64,000 nucleotides of DNA from assembly GCF_008831285.2 (NCBI RefSeq), contig NC_045145.1, positions 4,816,723-4,880,722 of the forward strand, read 5' to 3'. Positions 13,800 to 25,329 of the stretch are shown one piece after another. Below the pieces are notes generated by a model. That model ran no database searches and was not told where the DNA came from. It worked only from the letters and a program-made list of their open reading frames with translations. This DNA comes from Nymphaea colorata. Its lineage: Eukaryota; Streptophyta; Magnoliopsida; Nymphaeales; Nymphaeaceae. The translations under genes and the position numbers were made by a program. Position 1 is the first letter of the stretch. Each line of letters begins with the position of its first letter.

Positions 13800-14105
13800 C
13801 TTGGGCATCGGGCCCGGTCGGCCCAATAAAGAGTCAGGCTAGGATGGGTTTGGGCTTGACCCGACACCTAAAACTCGAGCTTGAGTTCGGTCTGATTAAA
13901 TTTAAAATATATTTTGAGTAGAAAATAATTATATATAAAAATTAATAAAATATATATTAAAAAATTATCTATCTAAACCGAGCTTAATCAGGCTCACTCG
14001 GACCGATCCGATAACTTATTGGGTCGGCGGGATGTTATTTTTTGAGCTCAAACTCGAATCTAAGTCGGATCAAGTACAAGTACCGGTGAACCCAACCAGC
14101 TTTAG
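13800..14105. repeat. GGGCCCGGTCGGCCC-type inverted-repeat element
   Basis: Starts CTTGGGCATCGGGCCCGGTC and ends near ACCGGTGAACCCAACCAGCT. The two ends are loosely complementary, with an AT-rich centre. It is similar in style to the element at 63.05-63.84 kb. Non-coding. Confidence 0.4.
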
Positions 14106-14916
14106 TTCACTACACTACAAGAAAATTGGGCAGTGCCCACGGTCATCGTCCATGGATAGGACCGTGAGGTTTTAGATGTCACTCCTTTTTGCTAAACTTA
14201 TATAGTTAAGTGACAACCATAGTTGAAGTGTTACTCTAGCTCAATGACGTGATATTGATGCCCTTTCACATATAAAGGTGAAAGATATTTTTAAAATTCT
14301 AAGTTTAAAGAATCATGTTGGAAGATCAAAACTGCCCTCTTTTAGCACAAAATGGTTCAATTGCAGTTTTTTACTAATCAAAGTTGACATCAAAAGTGAG
14401 GCCCATATGAGAAAAATTAGAAACAAGCAACAGGTTTTCTGGTTTATAGCCAAAGGAAAGTCAACCAATGGAGATTATCAACTTTTTCACCTTTGCATGT
14501 AGCCCTGTTGGGTTTTCCGCAGCCACTCTTTGAACCCCCACCTGGCTCCAAACCCAAAACAACAATCTCTACCTTGTTCTCGCCTCTTCCTCCTTGCATG
14601 TTCATTTCTACGAAAGTAAATTTTTTAAATAGTATGTCCTTATCGGGTCTCTTCACTGCAATCTTAACATATCATAAATCATTAATTTGTATCTCTACAA
14701 ATGATTTTCTTGAGTATTAGATACAAATTTATTCTGCATGCAACAGTTTGCTTCATTTGGATTTTGCCATTTTTTATTTTCACCTTCGTTTTTTGAACCA
14801 ACCTTCCTTTTCCGCACTTATTAAGTTTGCTATATAAGGGAGTAAGAAAAGCAAGCTGATGCATTCCACACAAGGACCTCCACTTCTTCTTCGTTCGTTG
14901 TTACTTGCTTCAAATC

Positions 14917-15069
14917 ATGCATATGTGTGAGAAGAAGTTCCTTATGAGTGCTATGAAGGAGATTATTGTTGTGAAAGAACATGAAAGGAAGAGAAGCAAG
15001 AAGAAGAAGAAAAGGAAGAGATGGCGGTTATCCTTCCTTGGGCAATTGATGATGATCGGATTTCCTTGA
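14917..15069 (+). CDS. Small conserved frame in CACTA copy A (50 residues, lysine-rich)
   Basis: Reads MHMCEKKFLMSAMKEI, then a lysine/arginine-rich run, ending in GQLMMIGFP. A homologous frame of equal length occurs in inverted copy C, while copy B is broken after about 20 codons. It may be a remnant of a captured host exon, since an alternative frame reading MAVILPWAIDDDRISLKIRV runs through the same end. Function unknown and expression doubtful. Confidence 0.3.
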   Translation: MHMCEKKFLMSAMKEIIVVKEHERKRSKKKKKRKRWRLSFLGQLMMIGFP

Positions 15070-16653
15070 AAATTAGGGTCGGATCTAACCTGGCTATCAT
15101 GGTATGTGGGAAAATTTTGCAGCCATTTACTTTGACCCCTCTACATTTAACAAATTACATTGTTGCAATCCCGTATTTATTTCCCTTTACTTACTAAGTG
15201 AATATTGATTGTTCTGTATAGATCGTTTGCAAAACACATGCATTAGAGAAGTGTACTATACATACCAAAACATATGATTTTTATATATTTTCATAACCAA
15301 ATTATTGACAATTTTAGCCCATTTCCTAGCAAATTTAATACTACATTTATGTTTATATATTGTGGTTGATGTACTAAAACTAGACTATATTTGAATAATC
15401 TATGTTGGTAATTATCTTTGTGGCTTGAATATTATGGCAAAATAAATCTTAATTTTTATACCTTTAAATAAATCTAGGATGCAAGAAAAATAAGCAAGGC
15501 AAGTGTTTTCTTTCTCATAGATGCTAATTTTTTATAGGCATAATTTGTATGCATATGGAAATTGTATATCTTATGTTTATAAAATTGTTGCATTTCAGTT
15601 GTGGAATGGTTCAAGAGACGTATATGCACAAGTATTTTGCACATAGATGACCAAGAGGACGGTCTAATTTAATGGCTAGAATTCAGTTTCAGAGTCTTTT
15701 GTGAGCTGTTGCTAAGGCATTACTTGGGCAGTATGTAGATGGAATTGAACTTTGAAATCAGTATGCCCACTTGCAGAAGTACCGAATGAGGCTAGGATGC
15801 AGCCAAAGACAACATACTTGCGGATTAAGGTAGTGAGGACCATCCAAATCTCATCATGCACTCATGTTCCATTGAACTTGAATGCGAAGTAGCCTGGTTG
15901 TACTGATCAGTGGTTGACTAGATATGGTGTGCTTCAGCATGCTTGCAGGAGCTTCATTTATCCAGCTAAAAACATGCAGTTACAGACCTTTATGTTGAGG
16001 GAAGTCAAGAGTTGAAAACCTTTCGTACATATTGGCTTAACCTGGCAGTGCTATGTGATGGAAGAGGACCTTTGTGACACCATACATATATGTATCGTTG
16101 ATAGAGAATGGGGATGATGTACTAGAGAAATTAATCAATCTATCAAAATAATTATAAAGCTTTTTCGTGGATGTAGGCCCTATATGGTTGAACCACATAA
16201 AATCTTGTGTCATTCTCATTTGACCATTTTCTTTCTTTCTTTCTTTACTATGGTTTTGCTACTACGTTAATAAAGTCAAGTCAAGAAACACAATGGCCAA
16301 TCAATATAGTTAGTAAATAATAGTTAGTAATTAACCTTGTTCATTGATTTGAATATGCGTGGAAGTCAAGTCCACTTGTCCATGTAAAATTCCTCCAATT
16401 GTTCTCTTAACTCTTGATGATGTAATTAATTTGATAAATTTTTTAATGATTATAGTCGATTCAAATCTGATTCAAACTAACCCATCGATTCAAATCTGAT
16501 TCAAACTAACCCACCAAATTATATAGCAAATTCAGTACTAGGTCTGTAGCTTGGACAATTTGATCCAAAAAAAGTATTCTAATGTCACTTTCCCACATTA
16601 ATTTTTTGTTTAAGATTTAGGAGGAGAAAAATGATACAGAGAAAGATAAATTG

Positions 16654-16676
16654 ACACACACACACACACACACACA
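16654..16676. repeat. (CA)n microsatellite
   Basis: Uninterrupted CA dinucleotides within CACTA copy A. A shorter CA run follows at 16708-16721. Confidence 0.95.
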
Positions 16677-17419
16677 GGGAAAATGGGGGGTAGTCATGCA
16701 AAAGAATACACACACACACACAAAGGCAGCCTAATGGGGACTAGTTACATGTGTAGAAAGAAATTAATTAGCAACACAAGAGTAGTCAACGGATTGATTA
16801 TATTAACATATATAATTGGATATGGTTCCAAATCTGGATCAATGTTTGGGTTAGGACTTCAATTCCAATCCAAATTCAATTCAAAAATTACTTTTGACTG
16901 GAAAGAAGACAATAAATAATAGAAGGAATTAACCTGTTTGCTAAATTTTGCGCGAAAGTGCTAAAGAAGTATGGAAGGAACTTTAGACTTATTTTCACAA
17001 TCTAATGGGTCTTATGCATATCAAATCCAATATCAAATCATTAACGAACAATACCAACCTTGCATCGCACCATACTACACTAAATTAAGGGATAATAGGA
17101 TGAGTTGGCATTATATCTTTCAGTTCTGATTGTTCATGCGTTATACCTCCCATCAAGAAACCATTGAACCTAAAGTAAACCTATCAAGTAACATTCTACC
17201 TCCCATCTCATGTTTTACCAGCTTTAGTCAATCTCAAGTTCTAGCAACGTTATAGTTATGTGTACCACATCACCAACACCCTTTCAAACCTTCACTGACC
17301 AATAATTGCAATCATCCACTAGTTAACCAAACAATTAAAACATATGTCTAAGTCTCACATGGTGGAGATGCTGCATATTTCTCACTCTCACCTTGAAGAA
17401 TGTTTTCAATGTTCATGAT

Positions 17420-18055
17420 TGTTATCACCTCAAATTTTTTCAAAAGACTGTATTTTATTTTCACCCAAATGAAATTTTTAGTTATTTAGATTTAAATTTT
17501 AGACCCTAAGCTCAATCCTAGACCCAAAACAAATTTGTGACAATTTGATCCAAAATGAATTTCTAAACCATTGTCCGAACCCAAACACAAAATTCAAATT
17601 CAAAACCCAACTTTAGACATGAGATTCAAATCCAAAATACAACTCTTGGATCCGAGTTAGATCTAAAACCTAAATTTAAATCCAAATCAAGAATTTCAAA
17701 CTCAAAATTTAAGCGGAGATCAGAACAACAAAATTTGATGCTATTGAGTGCCACGCGCACATGCACAAACATTCCTTTTGTTTTATGTCTCGTCCTCATG
17801 CTAAAAATGTGTTTTTGAGCTTAAACCACTCAGTAGAATGCGTCGGCGACCAATTGAACCCAATCCAGACCTAAAACAAGCTCGAAACCACTCAAAACAG
17901 AGTCGACCCCCAAAAAACCATTTAAAAATATGATTTGCTTGCTTTTCTTATTTTATGAACGACCCTTTGGAAGCTAGGGAGATGAAATCCACCTTTTATT
18001 GGTCCAGTCGAGACAATAAGGGGGGAATTTAGCCCCCCTTTATATGAACACGGTG
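17420..18055 (+). mobile_element. Partial LTR related to the solo LTR at 19-21.8 kb
   Basis: Starts TGTTATCACCTCAAATTTTT and tracks the reverse complement of the solo LTR for several hundred bases. Shared features are a run of TCCAAATC/AACCCAA phrases, TTTGTTTTATGTCTCGTC-like text, and a CGGCGACCAATTGAACC-like block. It ends where CACTA copy B begins, so it is truncated. It lies in opposite orientation to the solo LTR. Confidence 0.65.
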
Positions 18056-18961
18056 TGGCATTCATAAGAAGGAGTTCCAGTTCTTTGTTCCTTGTACTTG
18101 CTTCAAATCATGCATTTGTGTGAGAAGAAGTTCCTTATGTGTGCTATGAAAGCAATTAGTTTTGTGAAGAACATGAAAGGAAGAGGAAGAAGAAGAAGAA
18201 GAAAAAGAAGAGACAGTTGATGATGATCGGATTTCCTTGAAAATTAGGGTCAGAGCTTACCAGGCTACCATGGTATGTTGACAAGTATTGCAGCAAGTAA
18301 ATATTGATTATTTTAGGGTGTGTTTCTATACAGATTGTTTGCAATCACATGCATCACAGAAGTAACATATGGCTTCTATACATTATCATAACTAAATTAT
18401 GGAGCATTTTAGCTCCCTTTTTTTGCAAATCTAATGCCAAATATATGTTTATATATCATGGTTGATGTACTAAGAATAGATAGTACTTGAACAATTTATG
18501 CTGGTTGTTACATTGGGGCCTTGAATATTATGGCAAAATAGTTATAATTTTCATACCTTTGTATAAATTTAGAATACAAGAAATATAAGCATGGCAAGTG
18601 CTTTATCTCATAGATGCACAATTTTTTTATAAACATAATTTGTATATCTGGAAATGTATATCTTATGTTACATTGTTGCATTTCAGTTGTGGAATGGATC
18701 ATGAGACATATATACACAAGTATTTTGCACATAGATGGCCAAGAGAACATGCTTGAGGATGAGGCTAGGATGCAGCTACTTGCAACATGCTTGAGGATTA
18801 GGGCAATGATGAAAGTCCTAATCTCATAGTGTACTTATGTTTCATTGAGCTTGGAAGAGAAGTAGCCTAGTTCCCCTGATCTATGCTTGATTAGATATGG
18901 TGTCATCTAAAGGGTTGTGTGCTCCAAGCATGCTGGCAGGAGTTTCATTTATTTGGTTAAA
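18056..18961 (+). mobile_element. CACTA-type repeat family, copy B, left part
   Basis: Matches copy A from about 14900 to 15985 (ACTTGCTTCAAATCATGCAT, TGGAATGGATCATGAGACAT, GTATTTTGCACATAGATG). It is interrupted at 18961 by the solo LTR and resumes at 21798. It lacks the CACTA terminus. Confidence 0.75.
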
Positions 18962-21797
18962 TGTTTGCATCCAAAAGTTTCATTGGTTTTGGAGTGCTCT
19001 AGAAAACCAAGGTTTTGTTTTGAAATAGAAAAGAAAGGGACTCGCCCGTCGGTATGAGGATTGACCGTTCCCAGCGCCTTTACGAGGGGTAATCAACCCA
19101 AGAGCTATGTTTATCATTGATGCATTTCGTTTTAACTTAAACATCTTTTTGACTCTATATGTAGTGTAGAAAAAAATATTGAAACTTTGATGTTTCAAAC
19201 TTTTGAAAAGATTCTTGAAGAGTTACTTGATAATGTGAAATATTTTGGGCAAAACTAAAAGGAAATCATTATGAATATTATTCGGAAAGCTTGAAAAATC
19301 ATTTTAGTGTTCTCTTAAGACTTTAAGTAGGTTTGAGATTTTGCTCTAATTCAATTACCACCTAGTTAGAGTTTCATCTCATCTTGTTTAAGTACTTTTA
19401 GAGATGTGATTGTTTTAGAGATGTGATTGTGCTCATTTGTGATATTAAGTGAATGTGAATGCATGAATGCATTGATCCTATATGGTTAAATGATAATAAG
19501 ACATTCCTACCATGACATTCATGTAGAAACATTCATACCATAACATACATATAAGATTCTTGTTTTAAATATTTTTTATGAAAAGTCAGAATTTTTGAAA
19601 ATAGAATGGGGTTGTAACCATCAAGCATGAATCCAATATTGGGTCATTACTTGGTTTGTGGTCTTAATGAAGTCAGCAAATGAAAAAGGCCTTTAAAGAA
19701 AAAGGTTCAAAAGAATAAAAAATGTGAAAGACTTTCATAGAGAGAAATGTAGAGAAAGAGATCTTGAAAATCATAAAATTAAATATTTAAAGAAAAGAGA
19801 AATATATATATATATATATATACGAAACCTTGTGAAAAATGATGTTTAAATCAAATAGATAAGAGAAGATCATTTTAGAAAGAAAGAGAGAGATTTTAAA
19901 ATTTAATACACGTATATATTCATATATAGGTATGAGAGTTTGTAAAAGCATGTTAAATCATAAAGAGATGATGACAAAGAAAGATATTCATGTGCACATA
20001 TACATATATAATATGTATATACACATATGTCTTCATGAGCATCAAGAAATAACTCGAAAATAGCCAACTTCAATTTTTGATGTAGGCCGGAGGTGAACTT
20101 GGGCTCATGCAAGAACCTAAGTTAAGTTTCCAAGGCCACATTAGAGAGGGTATTTGGTTTCAAAAATCTTTTGAAAAATGTGCTTCTAAATATTTTTGTG
20201 TGGGGATAAAAATAACAACTATTAGAAGAAAATTGATTTCTCCCACCACTGGGTATGGGAGAAAATAAAAAACACATGAAACGAAACATGACAAAGCACT
20301 CATTGGGGTTCTTGATCAGGTGATTAAGAAATAAACTAAGTGTGAAAATGATATAAAGATGCACTTTAACATGTACAAATTTGTGGAGGACTTTCCCAGG
20401 TTGGATAAGTCTAACCTCAAAAATCACAAGAAGAAGAAATCTCAACCCTAAGCACTCATTCTCACCGTACATTTGCTCATTGATTAAAGGAAGATTAGAA
20501 TATCATGCATGAGCCTCATTTCAAGCATGAATGATGAATGAAAATAAAATAGGAAGTATATTTTTAGAGACAATTGAAGAAATAGAATTTATTCCGTCTT
20601 AATCATACTCCCGGTGCACTCGAGAGTAGCTCTTGATTCCGGATATGAAATCATTTCAGCTTTCTTGCACGGCCAGGTGGCAAGAGAAAAAGAAAATAGA
20701 AATGAAGGAAAATTACATACCTCGAATGTGATTGGTATTGGAAATGAGCCCTCTCTTTTGAATGATCTTGGACTTACCTTAAATGAAGCTCCAAGATGTT
20801 GGAGATGAAGCCTCCAAGAGATTTTCGTGCTCCCTTGAAGAGTTGTTGCTTGATGAAGCTTGCTCCAAGTTGAAGAAGGAGAGAGAGTGAGAATGAAAGA
20901 GGAAGAGGGAAATGGAGGAAGAGAGCTAAGAAAACTCTAAGTCATCAAGTAAAAATTGTTAGAATCTCTCCAAGGGCTCACTCTTTGCCCCAAAAGGGAA
21001 AATGGAGGGTATTTATAGTGAATTTTGGAGCAAAAACTCAAAATTTAAAATTTTTAGAATTTTATAACATTTTCATCCGAATTTCAAATAATTTTGAATT
21101 ATTTTGAAAAAAAGAGGTTTGAAAATGGATATGATTGGCCATTAGGCCTGTAAAAACATTTTCTGGTGTGGGCAGAGCTACTGCCCACCCAAAAAGACCA
21201 AAACCACTCCTTAAAAGGCAGTTTTTTTTGTCAAAAAAAAAAGAGAGGGGGAAGGGCCAGTGGCAAGCAGGCCCGTGGGCCTGGCGGCGACCACGGTATG
21301 CGCAGTCGAGTGGCATTGCGCGACCGCACGTGTGTGATCGTGCCCTGTCAAGCGACCACAGCACACGCGTGGTCACGCACGGTCGAAAATATTTTTTTTA
21401 TTATTATTTTTCAAAACAAATATAATGTAAGAATGTTATTTGTATAAAATATTTTTATTTAAAATGTAAAACAAGTTTTTGTGTTGAAAATGGACGGCCG
21501 ACTTCGTTTCGAGTCACTCCGGACTCGTCTCAAATCCAATTTTGGTTCAGTCGCTCGCTGGCGCGTTCTTGCGCTTGATAAGGGTTTGAAAACATGTTTT
21601 GGTGTGAGAATGAGACATTAAAACAAAGGGAAGGTCCGCGCACGCGGAACACTCAAATTTTGTCATTTTGAATTCAATTTCGAATTCTGGGTTTGAAATA
21701 CTTGATTTGGATCTAAACTTGGGTTTAAAATTCATTTTAAAAATAATGGACCCAAAATTTTAATAGCCCCTTTTTTGAAAAATTTGGGGTGATAACA
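18962..21797 (-). mobile_element. Solo LTR (2.84 kb) inserted in CACTA copy B
   Basis: On the minus strand it runs from TGTTATCACCCC to GGATGCAAACA, i.e. TG...CA termini. It is flanked by 5-base sequences TTAAA (18957-18961) and CTAAA (21798-21802), a target duplication with one mismatch. Comparison with copy A confirms that the repeat is continuous if this block is removed. A minus-strand TATA box (CTATAAATA, 21010-21018) is followed by a CT-rich leader, as in an LTR promoter. No coding domain is visible and no internal region is present, so it most likely arose by LTR-LTR recombination. Confidence 0.8.
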
Positions 21798-22434
21798 CTA
21801 AAATTTGTAGTTAAGAACCTTTATGTTGAGGGAAGTCAAGAGTTCAAAACCTAAGGCGCACCTTGGCATAACCTAGCAGTGCTATGTGATGAAAGAAGAC
21901 ATTTGTGACAACATACATGTGTATCTTTGATACAAAATGGGAATAATGTACCTGAAAAATTAATCAATCTATCAAAATAATTACAAAGCTTTCTCATGGA
22001 TGTGGGCCATATATGGATGAAACATGTAAAATCTTGTGTCATTCACATTTGACCTTTTTCTTTTTTTCTTTCCTTACTATGGTTGTTTGCTACTATGTTA
22101 ATGGAGCCAAATCAGAGAATGCATGGTCAAGTCTAATTGTCCATGCAAAATTACTCCAATTTTTATACTAAGTCTTGATGGTGCAATTAATTTGATAATT
22201 TTTTAATGACTTTGGTGGATTCAAAACCGATTCAAACTGACCCACCAAATTATGTAGCAATTTCGTACTGTCAGTAGCTTGGACAATTTGATATGAAAAA
22301 ATGATTCCGATATCACTTGGTGAAACTCTGTCCTTAATTGATTCATCAGCATAATGCCCACGATTTTACCAATTCCCACACTAATTTTTTACTTGAGGTT
22401 TAGGAGGAGAAAGATGATGCTAGGAAGATAATTT

Positions 22435-22440
<6 letters not shown>
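21798..22440 (+). mobile_element. CACTA-type repeat family, copy B, right part
   Basis: Resumes the match to copy A (about 15990-16640): CCTTTATGTTGAGGGAAGTC, ATCAATCTATCAAAATAATT, AATCTTGTGTCATTC and GATTCAAACTGACCCACC. It ends in the TA microsatellite. Confidence 0.75.

Positions 22441-22523
<83 letters not shown>
22441..22523. repeat. (TA)n microsatellite, 83 bases
   Basis: Uninterrupted TA dinucleotides at the end of CACTA copy B, in the position where copies A and C have CA/GT repeats. Confidence 0.97.
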
Positions 22524-22525
<2 letters not shown>

Positions 22526-23490
22526 AACACGGGGTTGTTCATAAAACTCATATTTTGGAGCTTTCCTTTGAAAGGCGAATTTTGCGAATTTGACAACAAT
22601 TTTTAATGAAACTTAAAATCAAATTAATGAACATGTTTTTGGGTGTATAAATTGAATCGTATTGTATGAGGCCAGACTTAAAATGTGTGTCCAGACTGAT
22701 TAAACTTATAAAATCTTTGAATGTTATCTTCTTTTTGCATTTTGGACGTTAGGTCATGTTGGTGCAGGTAGTTAGTTTTGGAAACTAAAAAATAGAAGCC
22801 CAAATTAGAATTTTTCAAAAATGGAAAAACTTGCTTTTCAAAATATGTTGTTGAAATTCAAGACAATGTGCTTTGCTTATTAACAATATACACCAATCAA
22901 GTTGGAGTTGGCTGCTACTTTAATTAAGTATGATAAAGGTAGCAGAAAAATTAGTTCTTATCAATGTTGTGACAGTGAAATTATAGTTATGTATGACCCA
23001 TATCACCCAAACATTTGGTTTTATAATTTTCATAAATTTTTTAAAAGTAACTTAAATTGACTTGAACAATAAAAAGGAAAAAATAGCCTGCAGATATATG
23101 CAAAGGGGCGGTTTCCATGTGTATGGGAAATAAGCTCCAAGCTTGAAAGCGTCAGCCCAGCACTAGATGATCTCACTTAAATGCCCAAACTTGATCCACA
23201 ATTTTAATAGTTGGTCTTATGTTTTTTTTTTCCTGATATAGTCTCATACTACCTGAACTTGCCAATAGCTCCTGTTGAAACCTCAACCAAGTTGGCAGAA
23301 ATAATTAAAGTAGATTTTTTCTAAAAAAAAAAGTGAATTGTACTTTTTTGCTTGGGAGGGAGAATAGAAAAGCATGCAGCCGGTGAGCTCCTATGTGGAA
23401 AGGACATATCTTCTCATAGATTTTCGCAGGGAGCTTTTCTCTTAATAGCAAGTAATAGAGGATTAAACTTGTTGAATGCTGGAAATATTT
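22524..23490. other. AT-rich intergenic sequence
   Basis: No gene, RNA or clear repeat boundary recognised. Frames are short and uninformative. Confidence 0.5.
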
Positions 23491-24020
23491 AGAAAAAACT
23501 TAAAACTTGGGTCGATTGTTAAATTAGACGCTATGAAGAATTAAACTGATCTAAACTTATTATTGAGTTTCAGTTGTAAATCCCCTTGGGATCCAAGTGA
23601 TTAGACATGAATCTGGATTTCCATTTGATCTTACAATCTATTGAGACTTGAGATGTGTTTTAAACTACGTGAGTTCCTCTTGATTGTAATGAATAAAAAA
23701 TTTAGAATATATTAGAAGACCTTTCTAGTACACTTGAGATGCTATCAAGTGATGATGTTATAATCGTTTTTTGTGTGTATTTATTACTGTACAAACGAAA
23801 AGTAAGAGAAAGATATGAAATTGTAAAGATATTGACTTAAAAAGTTTTAGTTTGTGAAACTTCTATATTTATAAAAAAAATATCTTTTATAATTACATTT
23901 AATACTTTTTCCTTCATGAAGCCCTTGTTTGTTGGTCAATTATTTAATAAAGCTATTAGGTGATACTTTTAATTGTTTATATATTCTGTAGTTATTTTTA
24001 GAAACATTAAACGTTAAACA
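23490..24020 (+). repeat. Dispersed repeat, unoccupied copy
   Basis: Shares ordered blocks with 32330-33180: AGAAGACCTTTCTA, TGAAATTGTAAAGA, TCAATTATTTAATAAAG and TAGAAACATTAAAC. Here the last two blocks are separated by only about 50 bases, whereas the second copy has about 530 extra bases. Class of repeat unknown. Confidence 0.6.
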
Positions 24021-24023
24021 TTT

Positions 24024-24437
24024 ATGGATACAAAATGGAGCTTTATTTTTGAGCATTCGACTGTGATGAAGGGGAGTGATTTTTTCTTTATGGGGATGTG
24101 TGACAAGACCCTCTCCCATGGCAAGAGACTTTTGTACGCCATGTTAATAAGAAAGTATTGCATACATCGTTGTTATCATATTCAGCTTATGGTAATGACT
24201 GTGTTTTTTAATTTAAGTGGCTATGACTCTTTTCAGGATGTCAACCCTTTCCTTAAGCATGTGGTTCCACTTGACAGTAGGTCTTATTGTTTCAATCTTG
24301 CAGTCTAAACTGATTTTGCGATCTTGATAAATGATGTTTTCCGATAAGCAGTACTTATTTCAGGATGAGTATAGTGAAATTAGAAGGGGAGGCACAAGGG
24401 GATGATGAGTGCTCTGAACTTGAGCTTCGGAAATCAA
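24024..24437 (+). pseudogene. Possible exon fragments of an unidentified gene
   Basis: Three blocks look protein-coding: one ending SHGKRLLYAMLIRK (to about 24155), one reading DVNPFLKHVVPLD after an acceptor-like TTTCAG (24237), and MSIVKLEGEAQGDDECSELE plus LRKSK after another TTTCAG (about 24364-24437). Amino-acid composition is that of a normal soluble protein. The frames do not join cleanly through GT donors, so I read it as a captured or decayed gene fragment. The parent gene is not recognised. Confidence 0.3.
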
Positions 24438-24439
24438 AG

Positions 24440-25329
24440 GTGCTTTGTGGTTCTCTTTTTGTTTGGGTATATTTCCAAATATGTTTTGCCAATTTCAGCA
24501 GACTACTGTAGTACATTAAGTGGGGAAGCTCTGAATCTTGTCTACAACTTTGATCCTACCAATGCCTAAGAAATCTATAAAAAAAATGAATCTAAAATAT
24601 TTAAAGAAATTTAAAAACAAAAAAAAAATCCAAAAATAGTCCGAGGGGTTTGCCATTAGCCACCAAATTCAAGGGGTTTGCCATTGGTTTGACTAAAAAC
24701 AGCCAATTCAAGAGAAATTGGACCCCAAGGACGGGATTGAATTACATGAGATAGCTGGCTTTTCATTTTGAAACACTGTGATTCATGGAGCTTTTTGATG
24801 GTTAAGGCACAATCAAGGTTTTGCTTCTTGAAGGGTCTTGACGGGCATTTCTCAAAGAAAAAAAAAAGATAACCTTTTTTCAATCAATTACCAAAACAAA
24901 CAATCCAGAAGTTTGGACAAGAATACATTTTTTCTGGGCATCCCATTTTTTGTTTTTATGGGTGGACTTTTTTTTTCTAACTTTCAGGCCAATCATATAA
25001 AAATTTCATTTGGGCCTAATTTTATTATACACATAGCCATGCGCAGCTGCAATTTCACTATTTCAGAAACAGAAGGACAGATAGAAACCCTAGGCATTTG
25101 ACATTTTAGTTCCTATTGCACTTTGATAAAAAATAGAATTTACTTGAAAAGCTCAAGAACATTTTTGGATCAAATTGTTAAATGAGTCTACTTCCAACGG
25201 CCAAAATTCAAATCATAATGTGCCATTTTGAAAGATTCCTATTTCCTCCCAACGTACATTACAAATCACCGTTTCCTTATTCAATTCCTTCCATTATTTC
25301 TTGTCTTCTTTCCATGTAAAAGTTATTTT
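24440..25329. other. AT-rich intergenic sequence
   Basis: No gene recognised. Several poly-A/poly-T runs and short imperfect direct repeats occur (AAGGGGTTTGCCATT twice near 24645 and 24672). Confidence 0.5.

Larger units (their letters stand above)
14113..16920 (+). mobile_element. CACTA-type element, copy A (5' terminus present)
   Basis: Begins with CACTACAAGAAAA, the hallmark terminus of plant CACTA (En/Spm-class) transposons, followed by GC-rich subterminal sequence. Most of its length is shared with copy B (18056-22440) and inverted copy C (25330-27840), including a 50-codon frame at 14917, the phrase GCACAAGTATTTTGCACATA near 15627, a TTTC repeat at 16230 and a CA-repeat segment at 16654. 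No transposase was recognised, so it is non-autonomous or a fragment. The matching right terminus (TTCTTGTAGTG) was not found. Confidence 0.6.
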
